DNA from: a virus
IMG/VR virus record: IMGVR_UViG_3300008259_000103
Coordinates: 1 to 35,126 of that record
Strand: one strand, 5' to 3'
DNA length: 35,126 bases
Notes under the pieces: generated by a model
Seen by the model: the letters and a program-made list of their open reading frames with translations, nothing else
What the model was told of the DNA's origin: nothing
The model's database searches: none
Translations under genes and position numbers: made by a program
Shown here: in pieces, positions 22,956 to 29,754 of the stretch
Layout: every line of letters starts with the position of its first letter
Numbering within the stretch: the stretch's first letter is position 1

Positions 22956-23560
22956 GCGGGTCGATATTGGGAAGGTGGAGTGTAGATGGCTTTGGGCGGT
23001 TCGTTTCTTGCCGCTTGTGCCTGTGGTTTGTGCTCATCTCGAAACCAAACGCCGCGCATCTTCTGCTTCCAGTTCTTTACGGTCTGGCCTCGGCTATCTC
23101 GCCAGCCTGCTTCGTGGTAATAGTTGAAGGCTTTTGTGGCCGCGTCGGTTGTGTATCCGTTCTCGGTAAAGAACTGCTTCACATCCTCAAGGGTGGGTGC
23201 GGAGAAGCGTTGCTTCTTAATACTCTCACTCTCCTTCTCACTCTCACTCTCACTCTCCCTCTCGGCTTTTTTGGGTTCGCTTGGGTTCTTCTGGGTTTCC
23301 AAAAAACCCACTGGGTTCTTTGGCCGTCCTCCTTTCATGCCGTTTGCCCGGTTTCGATCACAAACCTTCTCAAATTTCACAAGGTCGCGCTTCCATTGGC
23401 TCAAGAATGGCATCAGGGCGAGCTTTATCACGCTGTCTTCGGGCATGGCACCCGTCAGGTGGTATTCTCGCATGGCCACAAGCAGCTGTCCGCATTGCTC
23501 CGGATTGAGCGCGTCAAGCACGTCGAGGCTGTCCAGATGTAAAACGAAGGATGTTTTCAT
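22952..23560 (-). CDS. Probable helicase loader / replication initiation protein
   Basis: ATG 23560 (MKTSFVLHLDSLDVLDALNP) is chosen because the longer frame upstream runs into the exonuclease gene. Residues 1-90 resemble the DUF6291-like domain of phage replication proteins (a small alpha/beta module with KRDLVKFEKVCDRNRANG, then GGRPKNP). A highly repetitive acidic linker rich in Ser and Glu, coded by a CTCACT-like microsatellite, leads to a second domain (FTENGYTTDAATKAFNYYHE, then W-DSRGQTVKNWKQKMRGVW) of the kind found in DnaD/loader proteins. Position directly before dnaB supports loading. The family name is from memory. Confidence 0.7.
   Translation of the reverse strand: MKTSFVLHLDSLDVLDALNPEQCGQLLVAMREYHLTGAMPEDSVIKLALMPFLSQWKRDLVKFEKVCDRNRANGMKGGRPKNPVGFLETQKNPSEPKKAERESESESEKESESIKKQRFSAPTLEDVKQFFTENGYTTDAATKAFNYYHEAGWRDSRGQTVKNWKQKMRGVWFRDEHKPQAQAARNEPPKAIYTPPSQYRPA
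23221..23265. repeat. CTCACT / CTCTC microsatellite inside the loader gene
   Basis: The bases consist of short pyrimidine repeats (units such as ctcact and ctctcc) that code on the - strand for an alternating Ser-Glu linker. It is in frame, so length changes by whole codon pairs would alter only linker length. Confidence 0.8.
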
Positions 23561-23571
23561 GTGAAAAATAC

Positions 23572-23632
23572 GACCACCGCTCGCAATGGCGACCCCTTGC
23601 TCGAATGAACTCTGGCAAAGCGGCGGCGGTCT
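23572..23632. other. Imperfect inverted repeat in a 115-base non-coding gap
   Basis: gaccaccgctcgc at 23572-23584 can pair imperfectly with gcggcggcggtc at about 23620-23631. The gap between the loader-like gene and the exonuclease gene is the longest non-coding stretch inside the replication arm except the promoter region at 25901-26040. It could be a regulatory structure or part of an origin. I see no strong promoter in it. Confidence 0.3.
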
Positions 23633-23675
23633 GTATTTAATATTTTCATAAGGAGTCGCGGTGCAAGTATAGGAT

Positions 23676-24410
23676 CTATCTGGTCGGGTATTCGTTCCAC
23701 TTATTAACAATCCTGTCGAGTTCTGCACGTCCTCTTTCCATACGCTGGCATAAATCGTCGAGCACTTCAATATCTACCTCAATCCTGCACCAGCTCAAAC
23801 GTCGGTGCTCAGGTTGGCGTGGGTCGTAGCTTGCAAAGATGCCAGCGGTGCACCCGTGAACGAGGCAGTTCATTTGGATCTGATAGTAGTAGTCGCTGTT
23901 GACTTCAATCAAGTCCGGACCGCATTCGACCGTGCTGTGCAGGTAGTGGTTGACAGAGTTAAAGGGGCACTTCATCTCGACGACCATGAGCACGTCGCCG
24001 CTCTTGTTCTTTATCAGTGCATCAGACGACGCACCGCTGTACTCGTTGAATGTCTTGAACGGCGGCTTGTGCTCGATCACGAAGCTCGACATGTCCAGCG
24101 TTCCTGCCAGTGCCTTCTCCAGTTCTCCAAGAGCATGTGCTTCCCATTCATTACCCCAATCGATGGCACGCCCATAAGCGTCCTCCTGTGACTCTCCGGT
24201 GAGTATCTCCATGGCCTTCTGGACCACGTACTTGTGCGCGGTCTGCGATAGCTTCCCGGCTTCCTTGTCTGCCTTGGAGCGTGGGTCGCTCATGAGATTG
24301 TGAATGGTTGAGGCCGTGAATTTACCAAGGCGTACCTTGTCCCATGCCTCAGACTGTTGTGCTGCATATCGCAACACATCCAGCGTGTACTTATTCGGTG
24401 TCTGTTCCAT
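23676..24410 (-). CDS. YqaJ-like viral recombinase exonuclease
   Basis: ATG 24410 (MEQTPNKYTLDVLRYAAQQS) is chosen over TTG 24419. The 244-residue protein has RLGKFTASTIHNLMSD at the start of the nuclease fold. AIDWGNEWEAHALGELE follows, then GASSDALIKNKSGDVLMVVEMKCPF, with Asp and Glu-x-Lys as the PD-(D/E)xK active site, and DYYYQIQMNCLVHGC, the conserved Q-x-Q-x helix. It degrades one DNA strand to make a 3' tail. The following gene is a candidate annealing protein, so they would form a lambda Exo/Beta-like pair. The two genes overlap by about 20 bases. Confidence 0.9.
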   Translation of the reverse strand: MEQTPNKYTLDVLRYAAQQSEAWDKVRLGKFTASTIHNLMSDPRSKADKEAGKLSQTAHKYVVQKAMEILTGESQEDAYGRAIDWGNEWEAHALGELEKALAGTLDMSSFVIEHKPPFKTFNEYSGASSDALIKNKSGDVLMVVEMKCPFNSVNHYLHSTVECGPDLIEVNSDYYYQIQMNCLVHGCTAGIFASYDPRQPEHRRLSWCRIEVDIEVLDDLCQRMERGRAELDRIVNKWNEYPTR

Positions 24411-25080
24411 ACTTTGCAAATAGTGAATTTATGTGGTTACGTTGTTCTTCGGTGATAAGTTCTCCGAGTGCGTCCATGGCTTCACGAATTTCAAATTCGT
24501 CCTCGCCTCGCACGATAGCTTCCTCAATCATCTTCATTGTGCTTTCCGGGAGGGACTTCACCGTGACGTCCTTCTGCGTTATCTTATATGGCTTGTACGT
24601 GTCCTTGTTCTTGCGATTGAGGTCACGTCCAAACACTTTCCCGAGGGACTGCGCTGCGTTCTTTAGGCACTCAGCCTTGAGCTTTGGGAAGGCCATGTCC
24701 AGTGCGTTTGCCTTCTTGTTGCTCGGGTTAAGCGCCCACTGGTTACGTTCGACTCCAGTCACACCTTCCGGAACGCGGTCAACCATGATGACGATGGAGG
24801 CAGCGCCAGTGCGCCGTATCTCCATGCCAGTCACTGGATGAATAACAACCAGCTCCAGTGATCCTTGCACCTCATTGGCAATGGCGTGCCACTTAAAGTT
24901 CTCGGTGGACCACTGACCAAAGAAGAGCTCATCAAGTGTCATCTCGATGTGACTGATGACAACGGTGCTCGCCTTCTTGTCGGGCGTTAGCTCGACGCTT
25001 TCAAACGCAGGTTCGCTGTTGAGACGGCCCTGAAACTTCTGCAGGCTGTCAATATTTTCGGGGTTCATTGGATATCTCAT
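24391..25080 (-). CDS. Rad52/Sak-like single-strand annealing protein (candidate)
   Basis: The 229-residue protein contains ENFKWHAIANEVQGSLELVV, PVTGMEIRRTGAASIVI and a later AFPKLKAECLKNAAQSLGKVFGRDLNR. A beta-sheet core followed by an A.K.AC.NA...G..FGR.LN helix is typical of Rad52/Sak and related phage annealing proteins. It lies directly upstream of the exonuclease. The C-terminal tail is acidic and helical, as in proteins that bind SSB or exonuclease. Assignment is by motif and context; RecT-like or Erf-like is the alternative. Confidence 0.6.
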   Translation of the reverse strand: MRYPMNPENIDSLQKFQGRLNSEPAFESVELTPDKKASTVVISHIEMTLDELFFGQWSTENFKWHAIANEVQGSLELVVIHPVTGMEIRRTGAASIVIMVDRVPEGVTGVERNQWALNPSNKKANALDMAFPKLKAECLKNAAQSLGKVFGRDLNRKNKDTYKPYKITQKDVTVKSLPESTMKMIEEAIVRGEDEFEIREAMDALGELITEEQRNHINSLFAKYGTDTE

Positions 25081-25400
25081 AGGTCCTCAATATTTTGAAT
25101 TTGTACAGCAATGTCATTTTGTGCTGCTGTCATCCATTGCATAAATTCATCCTTTGTAATATCCCGGTAGTCGGACTCTAATATTGCGCGTCCTACAGTG
25201 GATGTTTGACTGACAGCGTGATGTATATCGTGAGGCTCTACTTCGATGCGTGTGGTCTCTGTTTCATTCATCCATTTGATGCGCCAGATGGCCACTGTGT
25301 GAGTTTCAAAAATAGCGACGGCCTTGATGTCGCTTGCCCGGAAGCAAGGAGTCTCGCATGTGATTTCCTGCTCAACTGTGGTTTTAAGTGTGATTTTCAT
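25077..25400 (-). CDS. Hypothetical protein (107 aa)
   Basis: It begins MKITLKTTVEQEITCETPCF and ends NIEDL, overlapping the annealing gene by ATGA. It is beta-rich at the N-terminus (RASDIKAVAIFETHTVAIWR) and helical at the C-terminus with FMQWMTAAQNDIAVQIQNIE. No recognised domain. Its place suggests a role in recombination or replication. Confidence 0.6.
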   Translation of the reverse strand: MKITLKTTVEQEITCETPCFRASDIKAVAIFETHTVAIWRIKWMNETETTRIEVEPHDIHHAVSQTSTVGRAILESDYRDITKDEFMQWMTAAQNDIAVQIQNIEDL

Positions 25401-25418
25401 ATTTATGAATTTATGGGG

Positions 25419-25715
25419 TTACTTAATAGGATTTGAACGACGGGGTGGCAGATTGTTAAAAATGCTAATAACGTTCTGCTGAATAAGCTCAATGCGGTAA
25501 TCATGACCGATGCCTCCAGCTGTTCGCAATATTTCATCGCCGTCACCTTCTTGAGTGTTATATCCAAGTTCATCACTGCGCTCAAGAAAATACTGCACTG
25601 CTTTGGCAAATGTGATAAAAGTCTTAAGCTCGTGGGTTTTTGGTGAACCTTGAAGCTGCTCAATAATTACTGAGTAAGTCGGGGTGCCGACTGGAGTCTG
25701 TCTTTCTTTTTTCAT
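25419..25715 (-). CDS. Hypothetical protein (98 aa)
   Basis: The frame starts MKKERQTPVGTPTYSVIIEQ and ends PRRSNPIK. It is a soluble mixed alpha/beta protein with AKAVQYFLERSDELGYNTQE in the middle. The start overlaps the stop of the 62-aa gene upstream. Unknown. Confidence 0.6.
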   Translation of the reverse strand: MKKERQTPVGTPTYSVIIEQLQGSPKTHELKTFITFAKAVQYFLERSDELGYNTQEGDGDEILRTAGGIGHDYRIELIQQNVISIFNNLPPRRSNPIK

Positions 25716-25900
25716 ATATGTGTGGTTTTATTTAATTTATTAATAGCTGTGTCAATCAAGCTGATGTATCCGTTTAGGCGAGTGGCTTCTTTGTCTCCGA
25801 TAGTCAAGAGCTCAAACATATCTTGTAAAATGCTCTCTCGTAGGTGAATCAGATATTGCAGGTCCTTGCCTTTCAGATTTTTACGAAAATCAAATTTCAT
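25712..25900 (-). CDS. Hypothetical protein (62 aa), first gene after the arm promoter
   Basis: MKFDFRKNLKGKDLQYLIHL, then LRESILQDMFELLTIGDKEA and a final helix. It is short and helical and lies about 27 bases after the promoter candidate at 25928-25959. Unknown family. The first gene in a phage early transcript is often a regulator, but nothing in the sequence proves this. Confidence 0.6.
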   Translation of the reverse strand: MKFDFRKNLKGKDLQYLIHLRESILQDMFELLTIGDKEATRLNGYISLIDTAINKLNKTTHI

Positions 25901-25927
25901 GTTTTGTGTGTGTTTGTATTTGTGAGA

Positions 25928-25959
25928 GCAAATATATGCCTCATTTTTGCAACGTCAAT
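25928..25959 (-). promoter_or_regulatory. Bacteroidetes-type promoter for the replication arm
   Basis: On the - strand ATTG is followed after 19 bases by TATATTTGC, which fits the Bacteroidetes -33 TTG / -7 TAnnTTTG consensus. It lies in the 140-base gap between TerL and the 62-aa gene and would drive the - strand genes from 25900 down to 18026. The rest of the gap (25960-26040) is AT-rich with no gene. Confidence 0.65.
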
Positions 25960-26040
25960 AAAAAAGTTTAGAACATAGGTTTTTACGATGTGCATAACCG
26001 ACATAACTTTTGCTAAATCAAATAGTTAGATTGCTAATAA

Positions 26041-27342
26041 CTAACCGAACTGATATTTGCCATAGTTGGGACGTAGCTCGAAAAACATGCGCATCATAAT
26101 GGCATCTGCATAGTCTGGCGAAACGCCGTGCATCCTGCTTATCTCTTCCTTTGAGGTTACCGCCAGCTTGCCGTCGGCTTCCGGGCGTCGGCGCTTGATC
26201 ATGTCCAGCTCTCTTGATATTATATCCCTATGGCTTCTGGGCAGCACGATGGCCCTCTTCTCGATAACCTCGGCTAGTTTATAATAGCATTCGCTCTTCA
26301 GGTGCACGAAGCGGTCCGGATGTATTGCCCGTGATCCGTTCATGAATTCGCGGCAGCGCAGCACATCACAAAGGCCACCGCCAACCCCGTCGGCATCAGC
26401 TATCACTTGGCCCATCTTGATTGTATACTTTGCAGCCAGTTCCCGGATAACCCGAACCACCTCGTCCACACGCTGCTTGCGCAGTTCGTGTATTTCGATG
26501 CACTGGAGTCCACGCCAGACCGCAATAACGGTCCTGTCCTTTCCAAGGCGAGCAACGTCGCAGGTCATGTACATGTCTCCGGTCATTTGCTCGTCCCGGA
26601 AGCAGGCGCTGACGTCGTCGTATTTAAACAAGGCATCGTCACTTTCGTCATACTCCCAAACTCCCTGAAGCAGACGCTGGCGGTCGACCTCATTAAGGGC
26701 ATCCAATGTTGCGACATAGCTTTCCGGGAGGTGTGGGTTGTCATAAGCAAGGGACTGCACAAAGGCACGTTCCTTTGGCATGGTCTGGTCACGCCAAGGC
26801 AGGTAGAACTCGTGGTAGAGCCAGCCCTTATGTGGATTGCACGTCAGCAGGATCTTCGGCGGCAAGTCATACTCTCGCATCTTATATCGCAAGCAGCTGT
26901 ACAATATTTCAACTGCCCTGCGAGATACCTGTGCGGCTTCATCAACCCACGCATCCGTTAACTCCAGACCCTGCAACTGCTGGAACTCAGGGTCCGACGG
27001 GTAAGCAAACAAGTCCTTGAGCAATATCTCACTTCCGTTCTTAAAAGTAATGACATTAAGCTGGGCGTTAAATGTGAAGTGCTTATCTGCCTGCAAGCCA
27101 TAAAGAGTGGCAACCTCAAAGAAAGTCTTGAGTGTGGTCTTCTTCAGGGTGTCAAGTTTACTCCTTCCAATCAATCCTCTGGTACCGGGATACTTTAGGC
27201 GCCTTTGAATTTGCCAAACGCACCCAGTGAATGACTTTGCACCGCCACGACCTCCTCCAAAGAGCACCCATTTTGCAGGGCTGTCCACAGTCAGCGCCTT
27301 GAAACATTCGTACTGCTTTGGAAGGAAATCGATGCGTGCCAT
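26041..27342 (-). CDS. terL: Terminase large subunit
   Basis: The 433-residue protein has all expected motifs. Walker A is FGGGRGGAKS (28-37) and Walker B is AWVDEA (131-136). The coupling motif is LLTCNP (165-170). The nuclease part has Asp262 in TCDVARLGKDRT, Asp316 and Asp318 in IADADGVGGG, and Asp410 and Asp413 in SPDYADAIMM. It packages DNA through the portal. It is on the - strand, downstream of small replication genes and far from the portal (13957) and TerS candidate (32090), an uncommon arrangement. Confidence 0.95.
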   Translation of the reverse strand: MARIDFLPKQYECFKALTVDSPAKWVLFGGGRGGAKSFTGCVWQIQRRLKYPGTRGLIGRSKLDTLKKTTLKTFFEVATLYGLQADKHFTFNAQLNVITFKNGSEILLKDLFAYPSDPEFQQLQGLELTDAWVDEAAQVSRRAVEILYSCLRYKMREYDLPPKILLTCNPHKGWLYHEFYLPWRDQTMPKERAFVQSLAYDNPHLPESYVATLDALNEVDRQRLLQGVWEYDESDDALFKYDDVSACFRDEQMTGDMYMTCDVARLGKDRTVIAVWRGLQCIEIHELRKQRVDEVVRVIRELAAKYTIKMGQVIADADGVGGGLCDVLRCREFMNGSRAIHPDRFVHLKSECYYKLAEVIEKRAIVLPRSHRDIISRELDMIKRRRPEADGKLAVTSKEEISRMHGVSPDYADAIMMRMFFELRPNYGKYQFG

Positions 27343-27344
27343 TT

Positions 27345-27593
27345 TTAAAACGGAAGGTCGTCTTCAGATCCAGTTTGTGGAGCTGGTGTGGATGTCGTGC
27401 GCGGCTGATCCATATCGCTAAGTACAATTGACAGAAATTTCCCGTTCTTGCCTGCCTTAGTCCATGCAGCGATACGTCGCATGATTCCCTGCTCATTTAA
27501 ATACGTCCCAGTCATGTCCGGGTGCTTTGGATCTGTTTTCTTCGTGTTCTTGAAAAGTGTGCCTGTGTTAGGCTTCGGTGTGTAATTATTCAT
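27345..27593 (-). CDS. DUF736-like small protein with SSB-type acidic tip
   Basis: The 82-residue protein starts MNNYTPKPNTGTLFKNTKKT and contains HPDMTGTYLNEQGIMRRIAA then W-TKAGKNGKFLSIVLSDMD. That layout (G.LFKN.KK....HPD..G, then W.K..K.GKFLS) is the small beta-barrel family known as DUF736. The C-terminus GSEDDLPF copies the acidic tip of bacterial SSB proteins that recruits replication partners. Together these suggest an ssDNA-related role. It lies one codon from TerL and overlaps the upstream gene by ATGA. Confidence 0.65.
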   Translation of the reverse strand: MNNYTPKPNTGTLFKNTKKTDPKHPDMTGTYLNEQGIMRRIAAWTKAGKNGKFLSIVLSDMDQPRTTSTPAPQTGSEDDLPF

Positions 27594-28108
27594 CTGAGTA
27601 TATTTATTTTTTCAAGTTGATACATGGCACGCTGATATCCATGCGCTGCCAGTAGCTGTGTAAGATGTTTGAAAATATCGCGCGTGTCACGATCAGTCAT
27701 AAGTAGGTCTTCGACTGATTTTCGTGCGTGGACTACAGTGGCGTGGGTATATCGATGCTTAAACATCTCACCCAGTTGAAGATAGGTCAGCATACCTGTG
27801 TCTTTCATTTCTGCTAACATTAACCAGATAACATACTGCCGAGCACGAACTACATGGCGCAAGCGTGTTTTGCTGCTTTGTATATTTTTTACTCCTGTGA
27901 CTGCACCAACGCATTCGCACACCGTATTAAATACATCAATCGGTGACTTGATGTAATCGGCACGATGTAATGCGGCACTAAATCTATCACGATGCTCCTC
28001 TTGCAAGCAAGGTATTATTAGCATTATTAGAGTTCGTGACTTTTCTGGCGCGAGCATCATTAGCTCGTCCAGTGCGCGGTGTGCAGAGGTCAATGATGGT
28101 GTGGACAT
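27590..28108 (-). CDS. DnaA domain IV-like DNA-binding protein
   Basis: The 172-residue protein has a C-terminal region with LTYLQLGEMFKHRYTHATVV, then HARKSVEDLLMTDRDTR. It follows the helix-turn-helix pattern of DnaA domain IV (..EIG..F..R.HTTV.HA...I...). The N-terminal part is helical without a P-loop, so it is not a full DnaA. It may recognise DnaA-box-like sequences and help start replication. Its first 120 bases overlap the HTH gene in another frame; the true start might be later (for example MMLAPEKSRTL). Confidence 0.6.
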   Translation of the reverse strand: MSTPSLTSAHRALDELMMLAPEKSRTLIMLIIPCLQEEHRDRFSAALHRADYIKSPIDVFNTVCECVGAVTGVKNIQSSKTRLRHVVRARQYVIWLMLAEMKDTGMLTYLQLGEMFKHRYTHATVVHARKSVEDLLMTDRDTRDIFKHLTQLLAAHGYQRAMYQLEKINILR

Positions 28109-28265
28109 CGGTTTCAGTTATTTGTGCGAGTTTATGAAAATGCTTGAGTTGAATAATATCAGGCTGTGCCATCCATCGATAGATAGTGAATCGTGAAACT
28201 TTAAGGCGCCGAGCGGCTAATTCCTTTGTGCCAAAATAATCTACAATAAATTCTTCAAGCGTCAT
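27987..28265 (-). CDS. Helix-turn-helix regulator (Cro/YdaS-like)
   Basis: ATG 28265 (MTLEEFIVDYFGTKELAARR) is chosen over a start at 28337 because the latter would cover the intergenic region and the sigma gene start. The HTH is at about residues 10-35 (TKELAARRLKVSRFTIYRW) with a following helix, typical of small phage repressors of the Cro/YdaS type. The 92-residue frame continues into the next gene for about 120 bases. It is divergent from the sigma-like gene, so it could switch between the two arms. Confidence 0.7.
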   Translation of the reverse strand: MTLEEFIVDYFGTKELAARRLKVSRFTIYRWMAQPDIIQLKHFHKLAQITETDVHTIIDLCTPRTGRANDARARKVTNSNNANNTLLARGAS

Positions 28266-28309
28266 GTTCAAAAGTTTAGTGCTCACATCTCTTGATGTAT
28301 CGTAACTTC

Positions 28310-28318
28310 GCAAATATA
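28310..28318 (-). promoter_or_regulatory. Possible -7 element between divergent regulators
   Basis: On the - strand TATATTTGC fits the TAnnTTTG element and would serve the HTH gene at 28265. I do not see a good -33 TTTG at the right distance, so this is weak. Confidence 0.3.
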
Positions 28319-28328
28319 TGACACAAAA

Positions 28329-28877
28329 GTGCAACATCGCGACGAACTTGAGTTGGAGGTAGCAAAAAGATACTCACATTGGCGCAAGATGGCCATTGGT
28401 CTTGAGCGCGATGTAGTGCGTGGGGAAGACCTACTCAGCGAAACATTGTTAAAGATATTCGATCGTCACCGGGATGCAGCACTGGATGTGGCCAAAAGAG
28501 GTAAGCTGGATGAATATGTGCGAAGGTCGATGTATTTAATGAAGATTGGTAAGTACACGAAGTTTGCAATTAAGTATAAGCGATTTGCATCGATGTGGTC
28601 CTGCGAGGTGAGTGCGGACAATATAGAGCCCGAGGTGCCTTTTATAGGGGCAAGGTTAGACAACGAGTACGTCGACGCATACATTAGTATGATGCCAGAA
28701 CTTGATGCTACCGTCCTCAGGCTATATGCAATGCCCGACTTCAAATACGATGTGGTTGCTGCGGAGACAGGTATACCAAAATTGGTATTATATAAACTGG
28801 TCGAGAAGGCCATCAAAAAGATACGAGACAATGTTCAAACTAAACGTCCCAGCACGGGTCAAGGCGCAGAGGATTAA
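28329..28877 (+). CDS. Sigma-70-like regulatory protein
   Basis: The 182-residue protein starts at GTG 28329. Region-2-like features: LEVAKRYSHWRKMAIGLERD and GEDLLSETLLKIFDRH. A C-terminal region-4-like HTH includes MPELDATVLRLYAMPDFKYD, then VVAAETGIPKLVLYKLVEKA and KKIR. That layout fits small phage sigma-like factors. It probably controls the + strand genes or the switch to late expression. Divergent from the HTH gene, with a 63-base gap. Function as sigma factor is inferred. Confidence 0.6.
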   Translation: MQHRDELELEVAKRYSHWRKMAIGLERDVVRGEDLLSETLLKIFDRHRDAALDVAKRGKLDEYVRRSMYLMKIGKYTKFAIKYKRFASMWSCEVSADNIEPEVPFIGARLDNEYVDAYISMMPELDATVLRLYAMPDFKYDVVAAETGIPKLVLYKLVEKAIKKIRDNVQTKRPSTGQGAED

Positions 28878-29325
28878 TATCTGTAGCCAGTGCAAGTTCT
28901 TTAAGGAGGAGACCATGAGTTGCGGCACATTGATGTCAATTAAGGGTCTCCTCACTGGCACACATGGAGGTTTGGTAGATCCGGAAGAGGTCCCGAATGA
29001 CACCGTCAACAAAGTGAAATATTATAAGAAGAAGGTGCGTTTATGTGGCTGTCTTGTCATGGATAAAGCCAAGTATGCCTTTGAGTCTTGCCCTATAGGC
29101 AAATGGGGTAAATATCGATTGACAGACGAAGAGACGCAGCTACTTACTGAATTTGTCGCTACTTTGCCTTCTTCTGGAAAACTCACTAGCCAACAGGTAG
29201 ATACTGTGATTAAATGGTTCGAAAAAATGACAGGGCACCCGGTTCGCAGGTGTGACGGTTGCATCCGAGCCATGGTCAAAGAATTACAATTACAAAGCGC
29301 TCATGCTGAATACACACAAATATGA
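28831..29325 (+). CDS. Cys-rich zinc-binding protein (164 aa)
   Basis: ATG 28831 (MFKLNVPARVKAQRINICSQ) is chosen because the Cys pattern starts there; the frame overlaps the sigma gene by 47 bases. Cys pairs occur as CSQCKFFKEETMSCG, then LCGCLVMD, SCPIGKW and finally RRCDGCIRAM. The first module is a rubredoxin-like knuckle. The C-terminal 60 residues are helical. It looks like a DNA- or protein-binding zinc protein. No catalytic motif. Confidence 0.6.
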   Translation: MFKLNVPARVKAQRINICSQCKFFKEETMSCGTLMSIKGLLTGTHGGLVDPEEVPNDTVNKVKYYKKKVRLCGCLVMDKAKYAFESCPIGKWGKYRLTDEETQLLTEFVATLPSSGKLTSQQVDTVIKWFEKMTGHPVRRCDGCIRAMVKELQLQSAHAEYTQI

Positions 29326-29603
29326 ACGGACACCATTGCTACGTCGAAAACAACGTCCTGTACACAAGGGCCATCGTTACCGTAGATCACAACAGTGATT
29401 ACGATGAACTAACTGAAAATGTTCTAAAAGAACTGAATCTGCCTACAAGTCGCAAAAAGCGTGTGAACATAAGGGTCCCACTCGCAGCAATTGAGTGCTG
29501 GTACGAAGAAGTACATGGACAAACAGTGCTTGGTTTGATTTCGGGTCTTGCCTACAGGCTTGACGTCGATATAAGAGAGGTTGACAATATTTTACTTTTT
29601 TAA
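29322..29603 (+). CDS. Hypothetical protein (93 aa)
   Basis: MNGHHCYVENNVLYTRAIVT, then LNLPTSRKKRVNIRVPLAAI and GLAYRLDVDIREVDNILLF. ATGA overlap with the Cys-rich gene. Mixed alpha/beta, no membrane segment. Unknown family. Confidence 0.55.
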   Translation: MNGHHCYVENNVLYTRAIVTVDHNSDYDELTENVLKELNLPTSRKKRVNIRVPLAAIECWYEEVHGQTVLGLISGLAYRLDVDIREVDNILLF

Positions 29604-29610
29604 TATAAAC

Positions 29611-29754
29611 ATGCCAATACCAACACCTAAACTAAATGAGCAGCGCGACGAATATATCGGACGCTGTATGTCTGACCCTAAAATGATGACAGAGTATACA
29701 GATTCAAAACAGCGCTACGCCATTTGCATCAACAGATACCAAGAACAGAAATGA
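29611..29754 (+). CDS. Small conserved phage protein (47 aa), RCM..QRYAIC type
   Basis: MPIPTPKLNEQRDEYIGRCM then SDPKMMTEYTDSKQRYAICI and an ending with YQEQK. The pattern (E/D-I-RCM-D..M..EY-D..QR-AIC) is a small family commonly encoded near capsid or protease genes in Bacteroidetes phages. Here it is coupled by ATGA to the ParB-methyltransferase fusion. Function unknown. Confidence 0.6.
   Translation: MPIPTPKLNEQRDEYIGRCMSDPKMMTEYTDSKQRYAICINRYQEQK

Noticed and set aside
22967-23564. + strand frames of 146 to 191 codons
   Set aside because: Antisense to the loader gene; their Leu/Ser runs come from the pyrimidine microsatellite.
23561-23770. N-terminal extension of the loader-like gene to 23770
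   Set aside because: It would overlap the exonuclease gene and adds a Cys/Pro-rich sequence without domain character; ATG 23560 starts the recognisable domain.
26342-27020. Several + strand frames over the terminase
   Set aside because: All lie antisense to TerL, which has complete ATPase and nuclease motifs; products are low-complexity and without support.
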